64,000 nucleotides of DNA from an uncultured Muribaculaceae bacterium (GCA_910587235.1 CAJUKD010000005.1:54736-118735); one strand, 5' to 3'; shown: positions 45,001 through 54,485, numbered from the stretch's first letter. A program made the numbers and translations. Notes: generated by a model not told the origin, from the letters alone.

Positions 45001-46102
45001 TGCTGTCATAAGCGTCACCGACACAGGTATAGGCATAGTAGAAAAAATGCGACAAGCTATATTCGAACCTTATTTCCGCACAGAACGGGGCCGGCGTCAG
45101 AGTAGCGGCGACGGAATAGGTCTGGCTCTGGCAAAAGAGTTCGTTGAACTGCACGGCGGACGCATAGAGGTCGAAAGCCGAGTCAACGAAGGCTCCACCT
45201 TCACGGTAATCCTTCCGCGAAACAATCCACATGAATCCGAACGGAAAGAGACTGAAATACAGCCCGCCACACATCAGCCACGGCAGATAGCGTCGCCAGA
45301 GGAAAACACGACAGAGAGCGCCGCAGTGATCAATAATCCTACGGCCATACGCTCCATCCTTATTGCCGACGACGATCCGGAAGTCGCCAGCCTGATAGCA
45401 CGTACGTTCGAAGGCGAATATCGGGTAGCCCGGGCATGCGACGGAGCAGAAGCCCTTGAAATGGCACGTACGGGTGATTTCGACGTCGTAGTGACCGACA
45501 TAATGATGCCTAATGCCGACGGGCACCAGCTTATAGCCGCACTCAAATCCGACCGCCGCCTGCGCGACATAAAGGTTGTTGTATTCTCCGCGCTAACCAC
45601 CGAGGACGATATGTTGCGCGCTTTCGACGAAGGCGTAGACGCTTACCTCCATAAGCCTACTCCGCTCAAAGTGCTGCGACGGCAGATCGACCGCCTCTTC
45701 GAAACTCCGGAAAACCATGCGGCCATGCCCGCCGCAAAGACAGGAGAGCGCACTTACAACCGCGAGGAACAAAAATTCCTGCTCGAATGCCGCAGAATCA
45801 TCGACGAACACATGCTCGACGAAGATTTCGGCATCGAAATGCTGGCCGGCAAACTTGCCATGAGCCACTCGTCGCTATACAAAAAAATACGACGCATGAC
45901 AGGCATGTCGCTTATTGACTTCATCAATGAATACCGGATATATAAAGCAGTACAGTTGTTCCGCAACGGCAACACCAACGTGCAGAAAGTCGCCGAAATG
46001 TGCGGATTCCACGACATAAAGACATTCCGGGAAACATTCAAAAGAAAGATGAACATGCCGCCGAAGCAGTACATTCTCAGTCTGGAAAACGGAAAAGCGT
46101 GA
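42095..46102 (+). CDS. Hybrid two-component system regulator (HTCS) of the PUL
   Basis: A 1335-residue one-protein signalling system. A signal peptide (1-25) is followed by two-component-regulator propeller repeats (about 35-680; recurring LGFIWIGTWNGLARFD-type blades), a Y_Y_Y domain (about 690-765), one membrane helix (about 776-797), a histidine kinase (His832 in ITHELRTP; ATP domain with NAYKYTPDG and GDGIGLALAKE), a receiver domain (phospho-acceptor Asp1135 in VVTDIMMP) and a C-terminal AraC helix-turn-helix domain (about 1228-1335). HTCS proteins bind oligosaccharide in the periplasm and switch on their PUL. It is divergent from susC, and a matching operator lies in front of it. Confidence 0.95.
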   Translation: MKRLIIASLSVISSIITSFPTLHASMPPASPSSAYFKTFNSNQGLPDNSINAIEEDKLGFIWIGTWNGLARFDGKRMKCFRHESDNPSSLTNNMVRSLLADENGLWIGTDNGVDFFSYTDGIFHHCQRTDEDGNGTVPIQQRISRLIEKDGNILALGIMGDILRLDKTRSGKSGYPGLFVRVPRPARRRYADITAFTDGRILALSNEGVSLLSSDGKQEFRHTRIPARFDSNMNIFCDTMSMRLYIGSGIGAPASIYDINADGLLSINNSTEAVEGLMDADSDGTNVFLASDGGGLYVIRPDGSNIHYTPDNSSLPGDAIYAVHCDRRGYIWCGTYRQGLCMLSPELNRFTLNGHKSGALSYDIVTSVVPYGNKIYLGLDGGGIDIFDPASGRSRNINATNSALPGNNVTSIVHDGSTIWATIYSRGLAAIDPRTERISTYSIDNGHEDSNKLWVINDDGLGNIWVGGNSLHLFNKRTRSFRLVDECEDIMVMSIVDGGSYVWVATRQSGILQIDKATHRIISRSSDSPTSGGLRLPSAHVEFMFVDSQGILWISLGNEFCSFKRGSDKDLKFYGAANGLSDVRVYNMNEDADGNLWAGTANGLFRYVRSRDAFVRQDDSRFPTTFTHNSTAIYDNKIYFGTTAGLLSVPLTQENVLSYENNTVFTSVDILADGNPSIPLYSFGGTPVTLEHSQNFFTVNFTVPEMANPDQIFFECRLDGLEDVWRNVTETRSATYTNVPPGEYTMLVRHNTPDGSTVSPAEMPITILSPWYATTWALIMWTVSGCCIFILMIIFWRKYLLDREKANMAEVERDAARKLNDSKLDFYANITHELRTPCFLISAQIEEMLDSGRQSIPTASLNGIYRNATKLNKLINNILDFRKFDSGHIKLNGRRIELISFFKEMSVDYEQLCRQKSLSYTYVHEDTPVEGVFDPDKLEMIATNLVSNAYKYTPDGGSVTLSVRCIGDDAVISVTDTGIGIVEKMRQAIFEPYFRTERGRRQSSGDGIGLALAKEFVELHGGRIEVESRVNEGSTFTVILPRNNPHESERKETEIQPATHQPRQIASPEENTTESAAVINNPTAIRSILIADDDPEVASLIARTFEGEYRVARACDGAEALEMARTGDFDVVVTDIMMPNADGHQLIAALKSDRRLRDIKVVVFSALTTEDDMLRAFDEGVDAYLHKPTPLKVLRRQIDRLFETPENHAAMPAAKTGERTYNREEQKFLLECRRIIDEHMLDEDFGIEMLAGKLAMSHSSLYKKIRRMTGMSLIDFINEYRIYKAVQLFRNGNTNVQKVAEMCGFHDIKTFRETFKRKMNMPPKQYILSLENGKA

Positions 46103-46136
46103 CAGACAAAATCTCTCATAATTTTCTTTTTTTCGC

Positions 46137-46144
46137 TAAATTTG
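46137..46144 (+). promoter_or_regulatory. -7 box of the GH51 gene
   Basis: TAAATTTG is a perfect -7 box 33 bases before the GH51 ATG. No TTTG is seen at the -33 position. Confidence 0.5.
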
Positions 46145-46176
46145 CATTCCACTTTAACCTTAGAAACAATAAACAC

Positions 46177-47724
<1,548 letters not shown>

Positions 47725-47769
47725 TATAAGCCACGAAAAAATTTCTCGCGCTGATAAACCACATAATCA

Positions 47770-47803
47770 GCCCCGCATTCTAAGAAAAATGCGGGGCTTT
47801 TTT
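47770..47803 (+). terminator. Terminator of the GH51 gene
   Basis: GCCCCGCAT paired with ATGCGGGGC, followed by seven T residues, 45 bases after the GH51 stop. Confidence 0.9.
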
Positions 47804-47821
47804 CTTTTATAGTCCATAAAA

Positions 47822-47856
47822 CGGCTTTTCGCCCTATGTTTTACGAATTTCACCCC
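47822..47856 (+). promoter_or_regulatory. Direct-repeat operator, copy 2 (upstream of small RNA)
   Basis: Half sites TTTCGCCC (47827) and TTTCACCC (47848), again 21 bases apart. Shares the 15-base block TACGAATTTCACCCC with the copy before the HTCS gene. It ends 23 bases before the TACTTTTG box at 47879, the same geometry as copy 1. Placement next to the -33 region fits an AraC-type activator site; the HTCS is the obvious candidate. Confidence 0.6.
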
Positions 47857-47878
47857 TGTCTTTTATTCGGCTCTTTTC

Positions 47879-47886
47879 TACTTTTG
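47879..47886 (+). promoter_or_regulatory. -7 box of candidate small RNA
   Basis: TACTTTTG, a perfect TAnnTTTG match, in a gap without a rightward gene. No TTTG at -33, where the operator lies instead. Predicted start near 47893. Confidence 0.55.
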
Positions 47887-47892
47887 CAGAGG

Positions 47893-47991
47893 ATAAAATG
47901 ATGCCAATCGCACACTCATATACGCTAACAATAGGTACCAAATCCTTTTTTCAGCAAAAGCCCTGATGCCGGACGGCATCAGGGCTTTTAT
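47893..47991 (+). ncRNA. Candidate PUL-associated small RNA (about 100 nt)
   Basis: Bounded by a perfect -7 box on the left and a 15-pair terminator with a T tail on the right, with a PUL operator copy in front. No protein gene is read rightward here; the neighbouring GH43 gene is convergent and ends just beyond the hairpin. A 22-codon frame (47898-47966, starting Met-Met-Pro) lies inside and ends in the terminator stem, so a small peptide is an alternative. Bacteroides PULs are known to carry regulatory small RNAs; this one is a prediction. Confidence 0.5.
47956..47989. terminator. Bidirectional terminator (small RNA and GH43 gene)
   Basis: Perfect 15-pair stem AAAAGCCCTGATGCC / GGCATCAGGGCTTTT with loop GGAC. 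It has T runs in both directions, so it can end the rightward small transcript and the leftward GH43 gene. Confidence 0.9.
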
Positions 47992-48012
47992 TCGTAATAG
48001 AGTTATAATCGT

Positions 48013-48999
48013 TCAATTCGACGGAACGACAGGACGTATGCTTCCGTCAGCATTGAAATACATCGGGTCAATACACACCTGACGGTGATAGCCCGGACCA
48101 TCGTTCAGATAATCTTTATTAATCCTATGGTAAACGATGCGCCACTCGTCGCCGCCGGGCATATTTACGACCGAATTATGAGCCGGTCCATAGATTTCTT
48201 TTTCAGGGTTCCGGACAAGAATATTGCATGGTTCCGCCACCCTGATAGCGCCAAGCGGAGAATCGGATGTTCCGTACGCCACATGATAGTTAGGCGAACC
48301 GGTGTCGTCGACAGACCACATGAAATAGTATTTCCCTTTACGGAAAAAGACATACGGAGCCTCCCTGTAAGCGTATGTTTCAAGAGTTCCGCCTTTGGGG
48401 GTCATTACCGTGATCGTTTCAGGCTTTATCGAAAGCATGTCGTCGGAAAGCTCGGCTCCGGCCATATAACCGTTCCCCCAATAAAGATAGCAACGGCCTG
48501 ATACGGGATCCTGAAATACATCCACATCGATCTGCTGCCCGCGTCCTGTAGGTGATTCTGCAACTATGGGATGACCGATTTCCCGGAACGGCCCCTCGGG
48601 ATGATCGGCTACAGCTACACCTATCTCTTTACGGTCGGTCGCAGGATTGTGCCCGCTGAAATAAAAATAATAGCGGTAAGAACCATCAGGATGACGACGC
48701 TCTATGATAGCCGGCGCCCATGCGTTGCCTGAAGCCCATGGCACCTGACGTCCCTTGAGATCGAGAATAATTCCACCGTCAGTCCAATCTGAAAGATTGT
48801 CTGAGGAATATACCCTGAAATATTCCCCACCCCATCCCGGCACGCCGTCGGTAGTGGAATATATATAGTATCTGCCAGTCTGTTCTGAATACAGGATCTC
48901 AGGATCCGCATGAAAGCCCGGAAGCACAGGGTTGGATGCAAAAGCCGATAGCGCGGACGCAGCTGCGATAATGGCGGCTGCAAACTTGAAGTGTTTCAT
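48013..48999 (-). CDS. Exported GH43 glycosidase (arabinofuranosidase/xylosidase type)
   Basis: A 328-residue single-domain enzyme with a signal peptide (1-21). GH43 triad: the base Asp in GFHADPEIL, the middle Asp in QQIDVDVFQDP, and the acid Glu in YREAPYVFFRKGKYYFMWS. It removes alpha-L-arabinofuranose or beta-xylose; arabinose is more likely in this locus. It starts ten bases after the GH97 gene and ends at the bidirectional terminator. Confidence 0.9.
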   Translation of the reverse strand: MKHFKFAAAIIAAASALSAFASNPVLPGFHADPEILYSEQTGRYYIYSTTDGVPGWGGEYFRVYSSDNLSDWTDGGIILDLKGRQVPWASGNAWAPAIIERRHPDGSYRYYFYFSGHNPATDRKEIGVAVADHPEGPFREIGHPIVAESPTGRGQQIDVDVFQDPVSGRCYLYWGNGYMAGAELSDDMLSIKPETITVMTPKGGTLETYAYREAPYVFFRKGKYYFMWSVDDTGSPNYHVAYGTSDSPLGAIRVAEPCNILVRNPEKEIYGPAHNSVVNMPGGDEWRIVYHRINKDYLNDGPGYHRQVCIDPMYFNADGSIRPVVPSN

Positions 49000-49009
49000 A
49001 TTATACCGT

Positions 49010-50965
49010 TCAATCCATTACGACGATACCGCCGTTTTTGGGAATCGAGAATCTGATTTTTTTCTTAGGTGAAAGTTTTACCTGCTTGACCGAACCGGCA
49101 AGCGTCTTGTCGTCGGAGTAGACAGTGACAGTCTTGCCCGCTTCATATATTCCGACAGAGTTGATATCTATCTCAACCGGTTTGTCGCTTGCGTTGACTC
49201 CGACAAGATACCATTTGTCGCCATGACGACGTGCCATAACGACATAACGGCCGGGATAACCGTCGACAAAACGGACATCATCCCAGGTAACAGGTACTTC
49301 CTTCATGAAATCTATCGCCCATTCCGGAGCATCGGAGAGATTGTTTGGCGCAAGTGCGAAATGCGGCACAGGACTCTGGAAAAGAACTGCCGTGGCAAGT
49401 GCGAATACGTCGGATGTACGGCGCTCGCTGCCGCCTTTCTTATTTCCCGTATTCCAATACTTGTTAAGAGCGCTTCCGCCAAAATCCATCGACGCCATTG
49501 TATTACGTATAAACGGATGCGTAGCAGCGTTCACGGCCTCCAGGTCGCAGAAATGCTGTTGGAAATTAAGATTTTCACTGGCAAGCACGGCTTCGCTGGC
49601 GCCATAGTTCGGATACATTCGTTCCCAGCCTCGCGGAAGAGTACAGCCATGGAAAATCACGATTATGCCATAGTCGTTCGCATCAGAGAGGATATCCTGA
49701 TAGAGCTGCATCATGGGCTGATTGTCGCCGCCGAAGAAATCGACTTTTATACCCTTTACCCCAAGCTCACGCATCCATTTCATTTCTTTTTTGCGCGCTA
49801 TAGAGTTATTCATGATTCCGCGAGGACCCTGAGGTGCATCGTTCCAATAACCGTTGGAATTATACCACAGATATAGCGCAACCCCTTTTTCCTTGGCATA
49901 GGCAGCCAGTTTTTCAATACCATCGCGCCCTATCTGCTTATCCCACAAGCCGTCGACAAGCACAGTCTGATAGCCGAGATCGGCGGCAAGGTCAATATAA
50001 CGTTTTTCATGGTCGAAATTGACAGCACCGTCGCCGTTCATAATCCAGTTCCACGTACCTTTACCATAGTTCGCGGCATAGTCAATCGAGGGTTCGTAAA
50101 GTTGGTCGACTACATCGAAAGCGACAGTCGATTCAACGACCGGAGCAAGGTCGCGACCCACTGTTATCGTGCGCCACGGTGTCAGCCCGGGCAGGTTGAG
50201 TCCGGGAGTCGTCCATCCGAGTCCCTTCATTTCCTTTTCCTGCGGGAAAGCGATCTTGTAGCTGTCGGCACCTGTCGACACAAGTCTGGAGCCACAATAG
50301 CTTTGGTCAACACCTGTTTCGTTAATCAGCATCCAGCCGTTGTCGCCGTTGCGGAAAAGACAAGGGAATGTAAAGCCGGCACCTTCGCCGTTCTTCCCCA
50401 TTTTATCGTCGAGAGTATACTCTGTTTCATAGCTGGGATATGTGTGTTTCCATCCACCGCCCGGAAGGCTCTGAGGGCATAGAAATGTTGTTGTCGCCTC
50501 AGGCATTACGAAAGACGAAGCTTCATCGAGCACAATAGCACTCAGGCTCTCGCCCTGCGGACGGAGATTGTAGCGGTAGGCCACATCATTGTCGGAAACC
50601 TCGAAAATCACATCGAATATTTTCTTGCCGTCGCGTGCAAAAGTGATTTTTCGGGAATTTGCACGATGATGTACCGTGCTTTTCTTTATGTTCGGTATCG
50701 AATATGTTTCATTGATATTCTCGACCGGAGAAGCCTTGAGTATCGTCATTCCGGAACGGAAGTCACCCATGTCGGTATCAAGACCGAGTGCGGATGGAAG
50801 TATGAAAGGAATACCGTCGTAGTCTACCTTGTATTCAGGCCGTCCGTTATTGTCACTGACTGTAACGACAAGACGTCCGTCGGGACCTGTTACCACTTCC
50901 GATGTTGCGGCAGCCATTATGAATGACGACGCAAAGATGGATAAAAGAATTATTTTTTTTGTCAT
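49010..50965 (-). CDS. Exported GH97 glycosidase, probably retaining alpha-galactosidase type
   Basis: A 651-residue enzyme with a signal peptide. A longer frame starts at 51001, but ATG 50965 (MTKKIILLS) begins the signal peptide. GH97 N-domain signatures (DNNGRPEYKVDYDG) are followed by the barrel with YLWYNSNGYW, GVKGIKVDFFGGD (Asp409) and AVLASENLNFQ. Asp409 lies where retaining GH97 alpha-galactosidases carry their nucleophile, while inverting SusB-type enzymes use glutamates elsewhere; this favours alpha-galactosidase (or alpha-arabinopyranosidase) action. First gene of a two-gene leftward unit with GH43. Confidence 0.88.
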   Translation of the reverse strand: MTKKIILLSIFASSFIMAAATSEVVTGPDGRLVVTVSDNNGRPEYKVDYDGIPFILPSALGLDTDMGDFRSGMTILKASPVENINETYSIPNIKKSTVHHRANSRKITFARDGKKIFDVIFEVSDNDVAYRYNLRPQGESLSAIVLDEASSFVMPEATTTFLCPQSLPGGGWKHTYPSYETEYTLDDKMGKNGEGAGFTFPCLFRNGDNGWMLINETGVDQSYCGSRLVSTGADSYKIAFPQEKEMKGLGWTTPGLNLPGLTPWRTITVGRDLAPVVESTVAFDVVDQLYEPSIDYAANYGKGTWNWIMNGDGAVNFDHEKRYIDLAADLGYQTVLVDGLWDKQIGRDGIEKLAAYAKEKGVALYLWYNSNGYWNDAPQGPRGIMNNSIARKKEMKWMRELGVKGIKVDFFGGDNQPMMQLYQDILSDANDYGIIVIFHGCTLPRGWERMYPNYGASEAVLASENLNFQQHFCDLEAVNAATHPFIRNTMASMDFGGSALNKYWNTGNKKGGSERRTSDVFALATAVLFQSPVPHFALAPNNLSDAPEWAIDFMKEVPVTWDDVRFVDGYPGRYVVMARRHGDKWYLVGVNASDKPVEIDINSVGIYEAGKTVTVYSDDKTLAGSVKQVKLSPKKKIRFSIPKNGGIVVMD

Positions 50966-51013
50966 GGTCGATAGATATGCAGTTAAGGAATGTAGTAGCA
51001 AAGAAATAAATTG

Positions 51014-51055
51014 CGCCCGCAGGTATGGCCGGTTTACAGCTCTTTTCTGCGGGCG
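51014..51055 (-). terminator. Hairpin after asnS, probable terminator
   Basis: CGCCCGCAG pairs with CTGCGGGCG across a 24-base loop in the gap between asnS and GH97. On the minus strand it is followed by CAATTTATTTC, a weak T tract, so termination may be partial. Confidence 0.5.
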
Positions 51056-51089
51056 TAATATAAAGCACCCTTCCGATTAAGGTCAGGGA

Positions 51090-52478
51090 TTAGAATTCAG
51101 CGTTATTGGGTGTGCGTGGGAAAGGAATGACGTCGCGTATGTTGGTCATACCCGTCACAAACAGTACAAGGCGCTCGAAACCAAGGCCGAAACCGCTGTG
51201 AGGCACTGTGCCGAAACGGCGTGTATCAAGATACCACCACATGTCTTTCATGGGAATATCCAGTTCAGTGATGCGGGTCATCAGCTTGTCGTAGTCAGCT
51301 TCACGTTCGGAACCGCCGATAATTTCACCGATTTTCGGGAAAAGAACATCCATAGCACGTACTGTGCGGCCATCTTCGTTCTGCTTCATGTAGAAAGCCT
51401 TGATTTCTTTGGGATAGTCCGTCAGAATCACCGGCTTGCGGAAATGTTCTTCGACAAGGTAGCGTTCATGTTCGCTCTGAAGATCTGTACCCCAGTGAAC
51501 GGGGAACTCGAACTTTCGTCCGGACTCTTCGAGTATCTTCACACCTTCGGTATAAGTCAGGCGCACAAATTCATTGTCTACGACAAATTTCAGGCGACTT
51601 ACAAGTTCCGGATCGAAATGCTCGGCGAGGAAGTCAATATCGTCACGGCAGTTGTCAAGGGCATAGCTTATGCAGTACTTTACAAATTCCTCGGCGAGAT
51701 CCATGTTATCCTCGATTTCATAGAACGCCATTTCCGGTTCAATCATCCAGAACTCGGAAAGGTGACGGGGGGTATTGGAATTCTCGGCCCGGAAAGTAGG
51801 ACCGAAAGTATATATGGCACCGAGAGCCGTGGCTCCAAGCTCTCCTTCGAGCTGACCGCTTACGGTCAAGGCCGTAGACTTGCCAAAAAAGTCTTTTGAG
51901 TAGTCCACACGACCGTCCTCGGTTTTGGGAAGTTTGTCGAGCGGCAGAGTAGTCACCTGAAACATTGCTCCTGCACCTTCGCAATCGCTGGCCGTGATAA
52001 GCGGAGTGTTGAGATAGAAAAATCCGCGTTCCTGGAAGAAACGGTGGATGGCATAAGCCAAGGTACTACGGATTCGCAATATGGCGCCGAATGTATTTGT
52101 ACGCGGACGCAGATGGGCCTTCTCGCGGAGGAATTCAAGGGTATGACCTTTTTTCTGCAAAGGATACGATTCGGGGTCAGCCGTTCCGTAGACTTCGAGC
52201 GTATCGGCCTGCACTTCGACCGTCTGCCCTTTGCCCTGCGACTCGACAAGACGGCCTTCGACATGGATCGACGCACCGGTGGTAACGGCACGCAAATCAT
52301 CGTCGCTGAAACGGCTCATGTCAAAGACAATCTGAAGATTCTTAACCGTCGAGCCGTCATTAAGCGCAACGAACTGCACATATTTGTTGCCTCGACGGGT
52401 ACGAACCCATCCTTTTACATCGACTTCCGTCCCTACGATCGCGGGATTGAAAATGTCGACAATTTTAGTCCTTTTCAT
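51090..52478 (-). CDS. asnS: Asparagine-tRNA ligase
   Basis: A 462-residue class IIb aminoacyl-tRNA synthetase. The N-terminal OB fold (about 15-110: VDVKGWVRTRRGNKYVQFVAL) is followed by the catalytic domain with FLNTPLITASDCEGAG, motif 2 (FRAENSNTPRHLSEFWMIEPE, discussed by its RAENS core) and motif 3 (GFGLGFERLVLFVTG). The spacing of the active-site loop (SDCEGAG) and the normal length indicate AsnRS rather than AspRS. It follows the pseudouridine synthase by 21 bases. Confidence 0.95.
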   Translation of the reverse strand: MKRTKIVDIFNPAIVGTEVDVKGWVRTRRGNKYVQFVALNDGSTVKNLQIVFDMSRFSDDDLRAVTTGASIHVEGRLVESQGKGQTVEVQADTLEVYGTADPESYPLQKKGHTLEFLREKAHLRPRTNTFGAILRIRSTLAYAIHRFFQERGFFYLNTPLITASDCEGAGAMFQVTTLPLDKLPKTEDGRVDYSKDFFGKSTALTVSGQLEGELGATALGAIYTFGPTFRAENSNTPRHLSEFWMIEPEMAFYEIEDNMDLAEEFVKYCISYALDNCRDDIDFLAEHFDPELVSRLKFVVDNEFVRLTYTEGVKILEESGRKFEFPVHWGTDLQSEHERYLVEEHFRKPVILTDYPKEIKAFYMKQNEDGRTVRAMDVLFPKIGEIIGGSEREADYDKLMTRITELDIPMKDMWWYLDTRRFGTVPHSGFGLGFERLVLFVTGMTNIRDVIPFPRTPNNAEF

Positions 52479-52499
52479 AATGGATGATGTGTCTGTTGA

Positions 52500-54089
52500 T
52501 TATTCAAAAGATCCCATTTTAAGGTAGTTGACCTCTTCCTGGGTGAGATAGCGCCAACGACCGCGGGGCAGGTTCTTCTTTGTAAGTCCTGCAAAGTATA
52601 CACGGTCGAGCTTTGTTACATGATATCCGAGCGATTCGAATATGCGACGCACAATTCGATTGCGACCCGAGTGGATTTCTATGCCGGCCTGATTGCGGTC
52701 TGTTTCGGTGGCATAGCTTATTGCATCGGCATGGATCGGACCGTCCTCAAGTTCTATGCCGTCGGCTATGCGCTGCATATCGTCTTCGCTTATATCGCGG
52801 TCGCACCATACGTGGTAAATCTTTTTCTTGACATACTTCGGATGTGTGAGCTTTGAAGCAAGGTCGCCGTCGTTGGTCAGCAGAAGCACACCTGTCGTAT
52901 TACGGTCAAGACGTCCTACGGGATATATGCGCTCGGGGCAGGCACCTTTTACGATGTCCATCACGGTAAGACGTCCATTGGGATCGTCGCTGGTGGTGAC
53001 ACAGTCCTTAGGCTTGTTGAGAAGTATGTAGCATTTACTCTGCATCGTCACCACTTTTTCATCGTATTCCACCACGTCGCTGTGGCTGATTTTTGTGCCG
53101 AGTTCAGTTACTACCACTCCATTGACTTTCACGAGTCCCTGCTGGATGAATTCGTCGGCTTCACGACGGGAACATATTCCTGCATTGCTCATGAACTTAT
53201 TAAGGCGCATCTGTTCGTTAGGATCGGGAATCGGCATCTCGTATTCGATGCGTTTAGGACGCGGAGTGAAGCTCTTTCCGCGACCGGGGAAAGAGCCGTT
53301 TCCGCCCTGACGATTCTGGTTATATCCGCCTTGGCGGTTTTGGTTATTATAACGGTTCTGTTTGTTATAAGCGTTCTGGCCGTTGCCGTATCCGCCCTGG
53401 CGATTCTGATTGTTATAGCCGCCTTCACGGTTGCCATAGCCACCCTGACGATTCTGGTTATATCCGCCCTGGCGGTTCTGATTGTTGTAGCCGCCATTGT
53501 TGCGGTTGTTATATCCTCCGGGACGGTTCTGGTATCCGCCCTGACGGTTCTGACCGTAGGCACCACCGTTGTTATAGCCACCCTGACGATTGTTGTAGCC
53601 GCCGTTATTATAACGGTTGTTATAGCCGCCATGACGGTAATTGTTCTGGCGAGGTGCGTATCCGGTGTTTTCGCTTGCTCCTGCATTGGCTTCAGCTCCT
53701 TCTGCCTGCGCTGTTTCGGGAGCGGACGATGCGTCTGATGCAAATTCCGGCTGCTGCGTACGAGGTACATAGCCATGACCATTGCCGTAACGGTTATATC
53801 CACCCTGCTGGCGATTGCCGTAGCCGCCATTATTATAACCTTGATTGCCATAGCGATTATATCCACCGCCCTGACGGTTGTTATTATAAGAGTTGGGACG
53901 CGGAGTATAGGGACGCTTCTGATAGCCTCCCTCCTCGGCCGATGTTTCGGCACCTTCCGGTGACGTTGCATGTTGGTTGTAATTCACTCGTTCGAACCGC
54001 TGACGATCGGCCGAATCATTCTCAACGCCGGGATAAGCCTGTCCGATACGCGGACGACGGGGCTTTTTTTCGTTCTGATTGTTGTCCAT
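52500..54089 (-). CDS. rluB: RluB-type 23S rRNA pseudouridine synthase with low-complexity N-terminal tail
   Basis: A 529-residue protein, about twice the usual 240-290. Residues about 60-285 are low-complexity and rich in Asn, Gly, Tyr, Gln and Arg, with many NRQGGY/NNGGY repeats. Then come an S4 RNA-binding domain (about 290-340: MRLNKFMSNAGICSRREADEFI) and the pseudouridine synthase core (catalytic Asp about 395 in GRLDRNTTGVLLLT, then GRNRIVRRIFESLG). The enzyme isomerises a uridine in 23S rRNA. The tail looks like RGG-type RNA-binding or phase-separating regions. First gene of the unit with asnS; promoter at about 54260-54267. Confidence 0.88.
   Translation of the reverse strand: MDNNQNEKKPRRPRIGQAYPGVENDSADRQRFERVNYNQHATSPEGAETSAEEGGYQKRPYTPRPNSYNNNRQGGGYNRYGNQGYNNGGYGNRQQGGYNRYGNGHGYVPRTQQPEFASDASSAPETAQAEGAEANAGASENTGYAPRQNNYRHGGYNNRYNNGGYNNRQGGYNNGGAYGQNRQGGYQNRPGGYNNRNNGGYNNQNRQGGYNQNRQGGYGNREGGYNNQNRQGGYGNGQNAYNKQNRYNNQNRQGGYNQNRQGGNGSFPGRGKSFTPRPKRIEYEMPIPDPNEQMRLNKFMSNAGICSRREADEFIQQGLVKVNGVVVTELGTKISHSDVVEYDEKVVTMQSKCYILLNKPKDCVTTSDDPNGRLTVMDIVKGACPERIYPVGRLDRNTTGVLLLTNDGDLASKLTHPKYVKKKIYHVWCDRDISEDDMQRIADGIELEDGPIHADAISYATETDRNQAGIEIHSGRNRIVRRIFESLGYHVTKLDRVYFAGLTKKNLPRGRWRYLTQEEVNYLKMGSFE
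53290..53900 (-). repeat. Degenerate tandem repeats encoding NRQGGY/NNGGY units
   Basis: Imperfect tandem copies of short coding units for Asn-Arg-Gln-Gly-Gly-Tyr and Asn-Asn-Gly-Gly-Tyr, about two dozen in all, within the 5' part of the pseudouridine synthase gene. The reading frame is kept throughout and units vary in synonymous positions, so this is a protein-level repeat prone to length change, not a CRISPR array. Confidence 0.8.
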
Positions 54090-54267
54090 GAAGCTAAAGC
54101 GTTAATTCCTTCAAGATCTGTTAGAATGTAGAATTGTGGATAAATTTGATGATTAGGTGCCTCGCGGCAGTGGAACCCGCACAGGTTCCGGATAACGGGT
54201 TAATGTGGAAACGTTTTGAGGTTGTGCTTAGTTTGGTATTTAATTGGAAATCTATTGCACAAAGGTA
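54090..54267 (-). promoter_or_regulatory. Promoter and structured leader of the rluB-asnS unit
   Basis: On the minus strand TACCTTTG (54267-54260) is a perfect -7 box with CTTG about 20 bases before it. The leader is about 160 nt. In it GGAACC (54172) can pair with GGTTCC (54184), while the overlapping AACCCG (54174) can pair with CGGGTT (54196), so two structures compete. Confidence 0.45.
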
Positions 54268-54351
54268 ATCAATTATTTTACGAATGTCAAGAAAAAAATC
54301 TCTTATTTGTCACAAGCAGTCAATATCATGGTAAAAATCCACATTTCCACA

Positions 54352-54389
54352 AAAAAACGATACGTCTGCGCAGACATATCGTTTTTTTT
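54352..54389. terminator. Terminator after tRNA-Thr
   Basis: Near-perfect 17-pair stem (one C-A mismatch) with A and T runs on its two ends, directly 3' of the leftward tRNA gene. It can act in both directions. Confidence 0.8.
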
Positions 54390-54391
54390 AG

Positions 54392-54464
54392 AGCCGCGAG
54401 TGGGACTCGAACCCACGACCTTTTCGTTACGAATGAAATGCTCTACCAACTGAGCTATTGCGGC
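54392..54464 (-). tRNA. tRNA-Thr (anticodon CGT)
   Basis: The minus strand folds into a 73-nt cloverleaf: acceptor GCCGCAA with TCGCGGC (one A-C mismatch), D arm GCTC/GAGC, anticodon loop TTCGTAA with anticodon CGT, T arm GTGGG TTCGAGT CCCAC. CCA is not encoded. Anticodon-stem pair 31-39 is A-C. It reads the ACG threonine codon. Confidence 0.93.
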
Positions 54465-54477
54465 CTGATTTACGGTG

Positions 54478-54485
54478 CAAAGGTA
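54478..54485 (-). promoter_or_regulatory. -7 box of tRNA-Thr
   Basis: Minus strand TACCTTTG, a perfect -7 box, 14 bases before the tRNA 5' end. Confidence 0.5.

Noticed and set aside
46000..46176. Upstream extension of the GH51 gene
   Set aside because: The extension overlaps the end of the HTCS gene and would hide the signal peptide; ATG 46177 follows a -7 box.
50966..51001. Start of GH97 at 51001
   Set aside because: The 12 extra residues precede a typical Lys-rich signal peptide start; ATG 50965 is preferred.
53290..53900. Repeat block considered as CRISPR array
   Set aside because: Units are short, degenerate, without spacers, and keep one reading frame; no cas genes nearby.
53189..53971. 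260-residue frame rich in Thr, Ile and Arg in another frame of the repeat region
   Set aside because: By-product of the tandem repeat in the pseudouridine synthase gene; not a separate gene.
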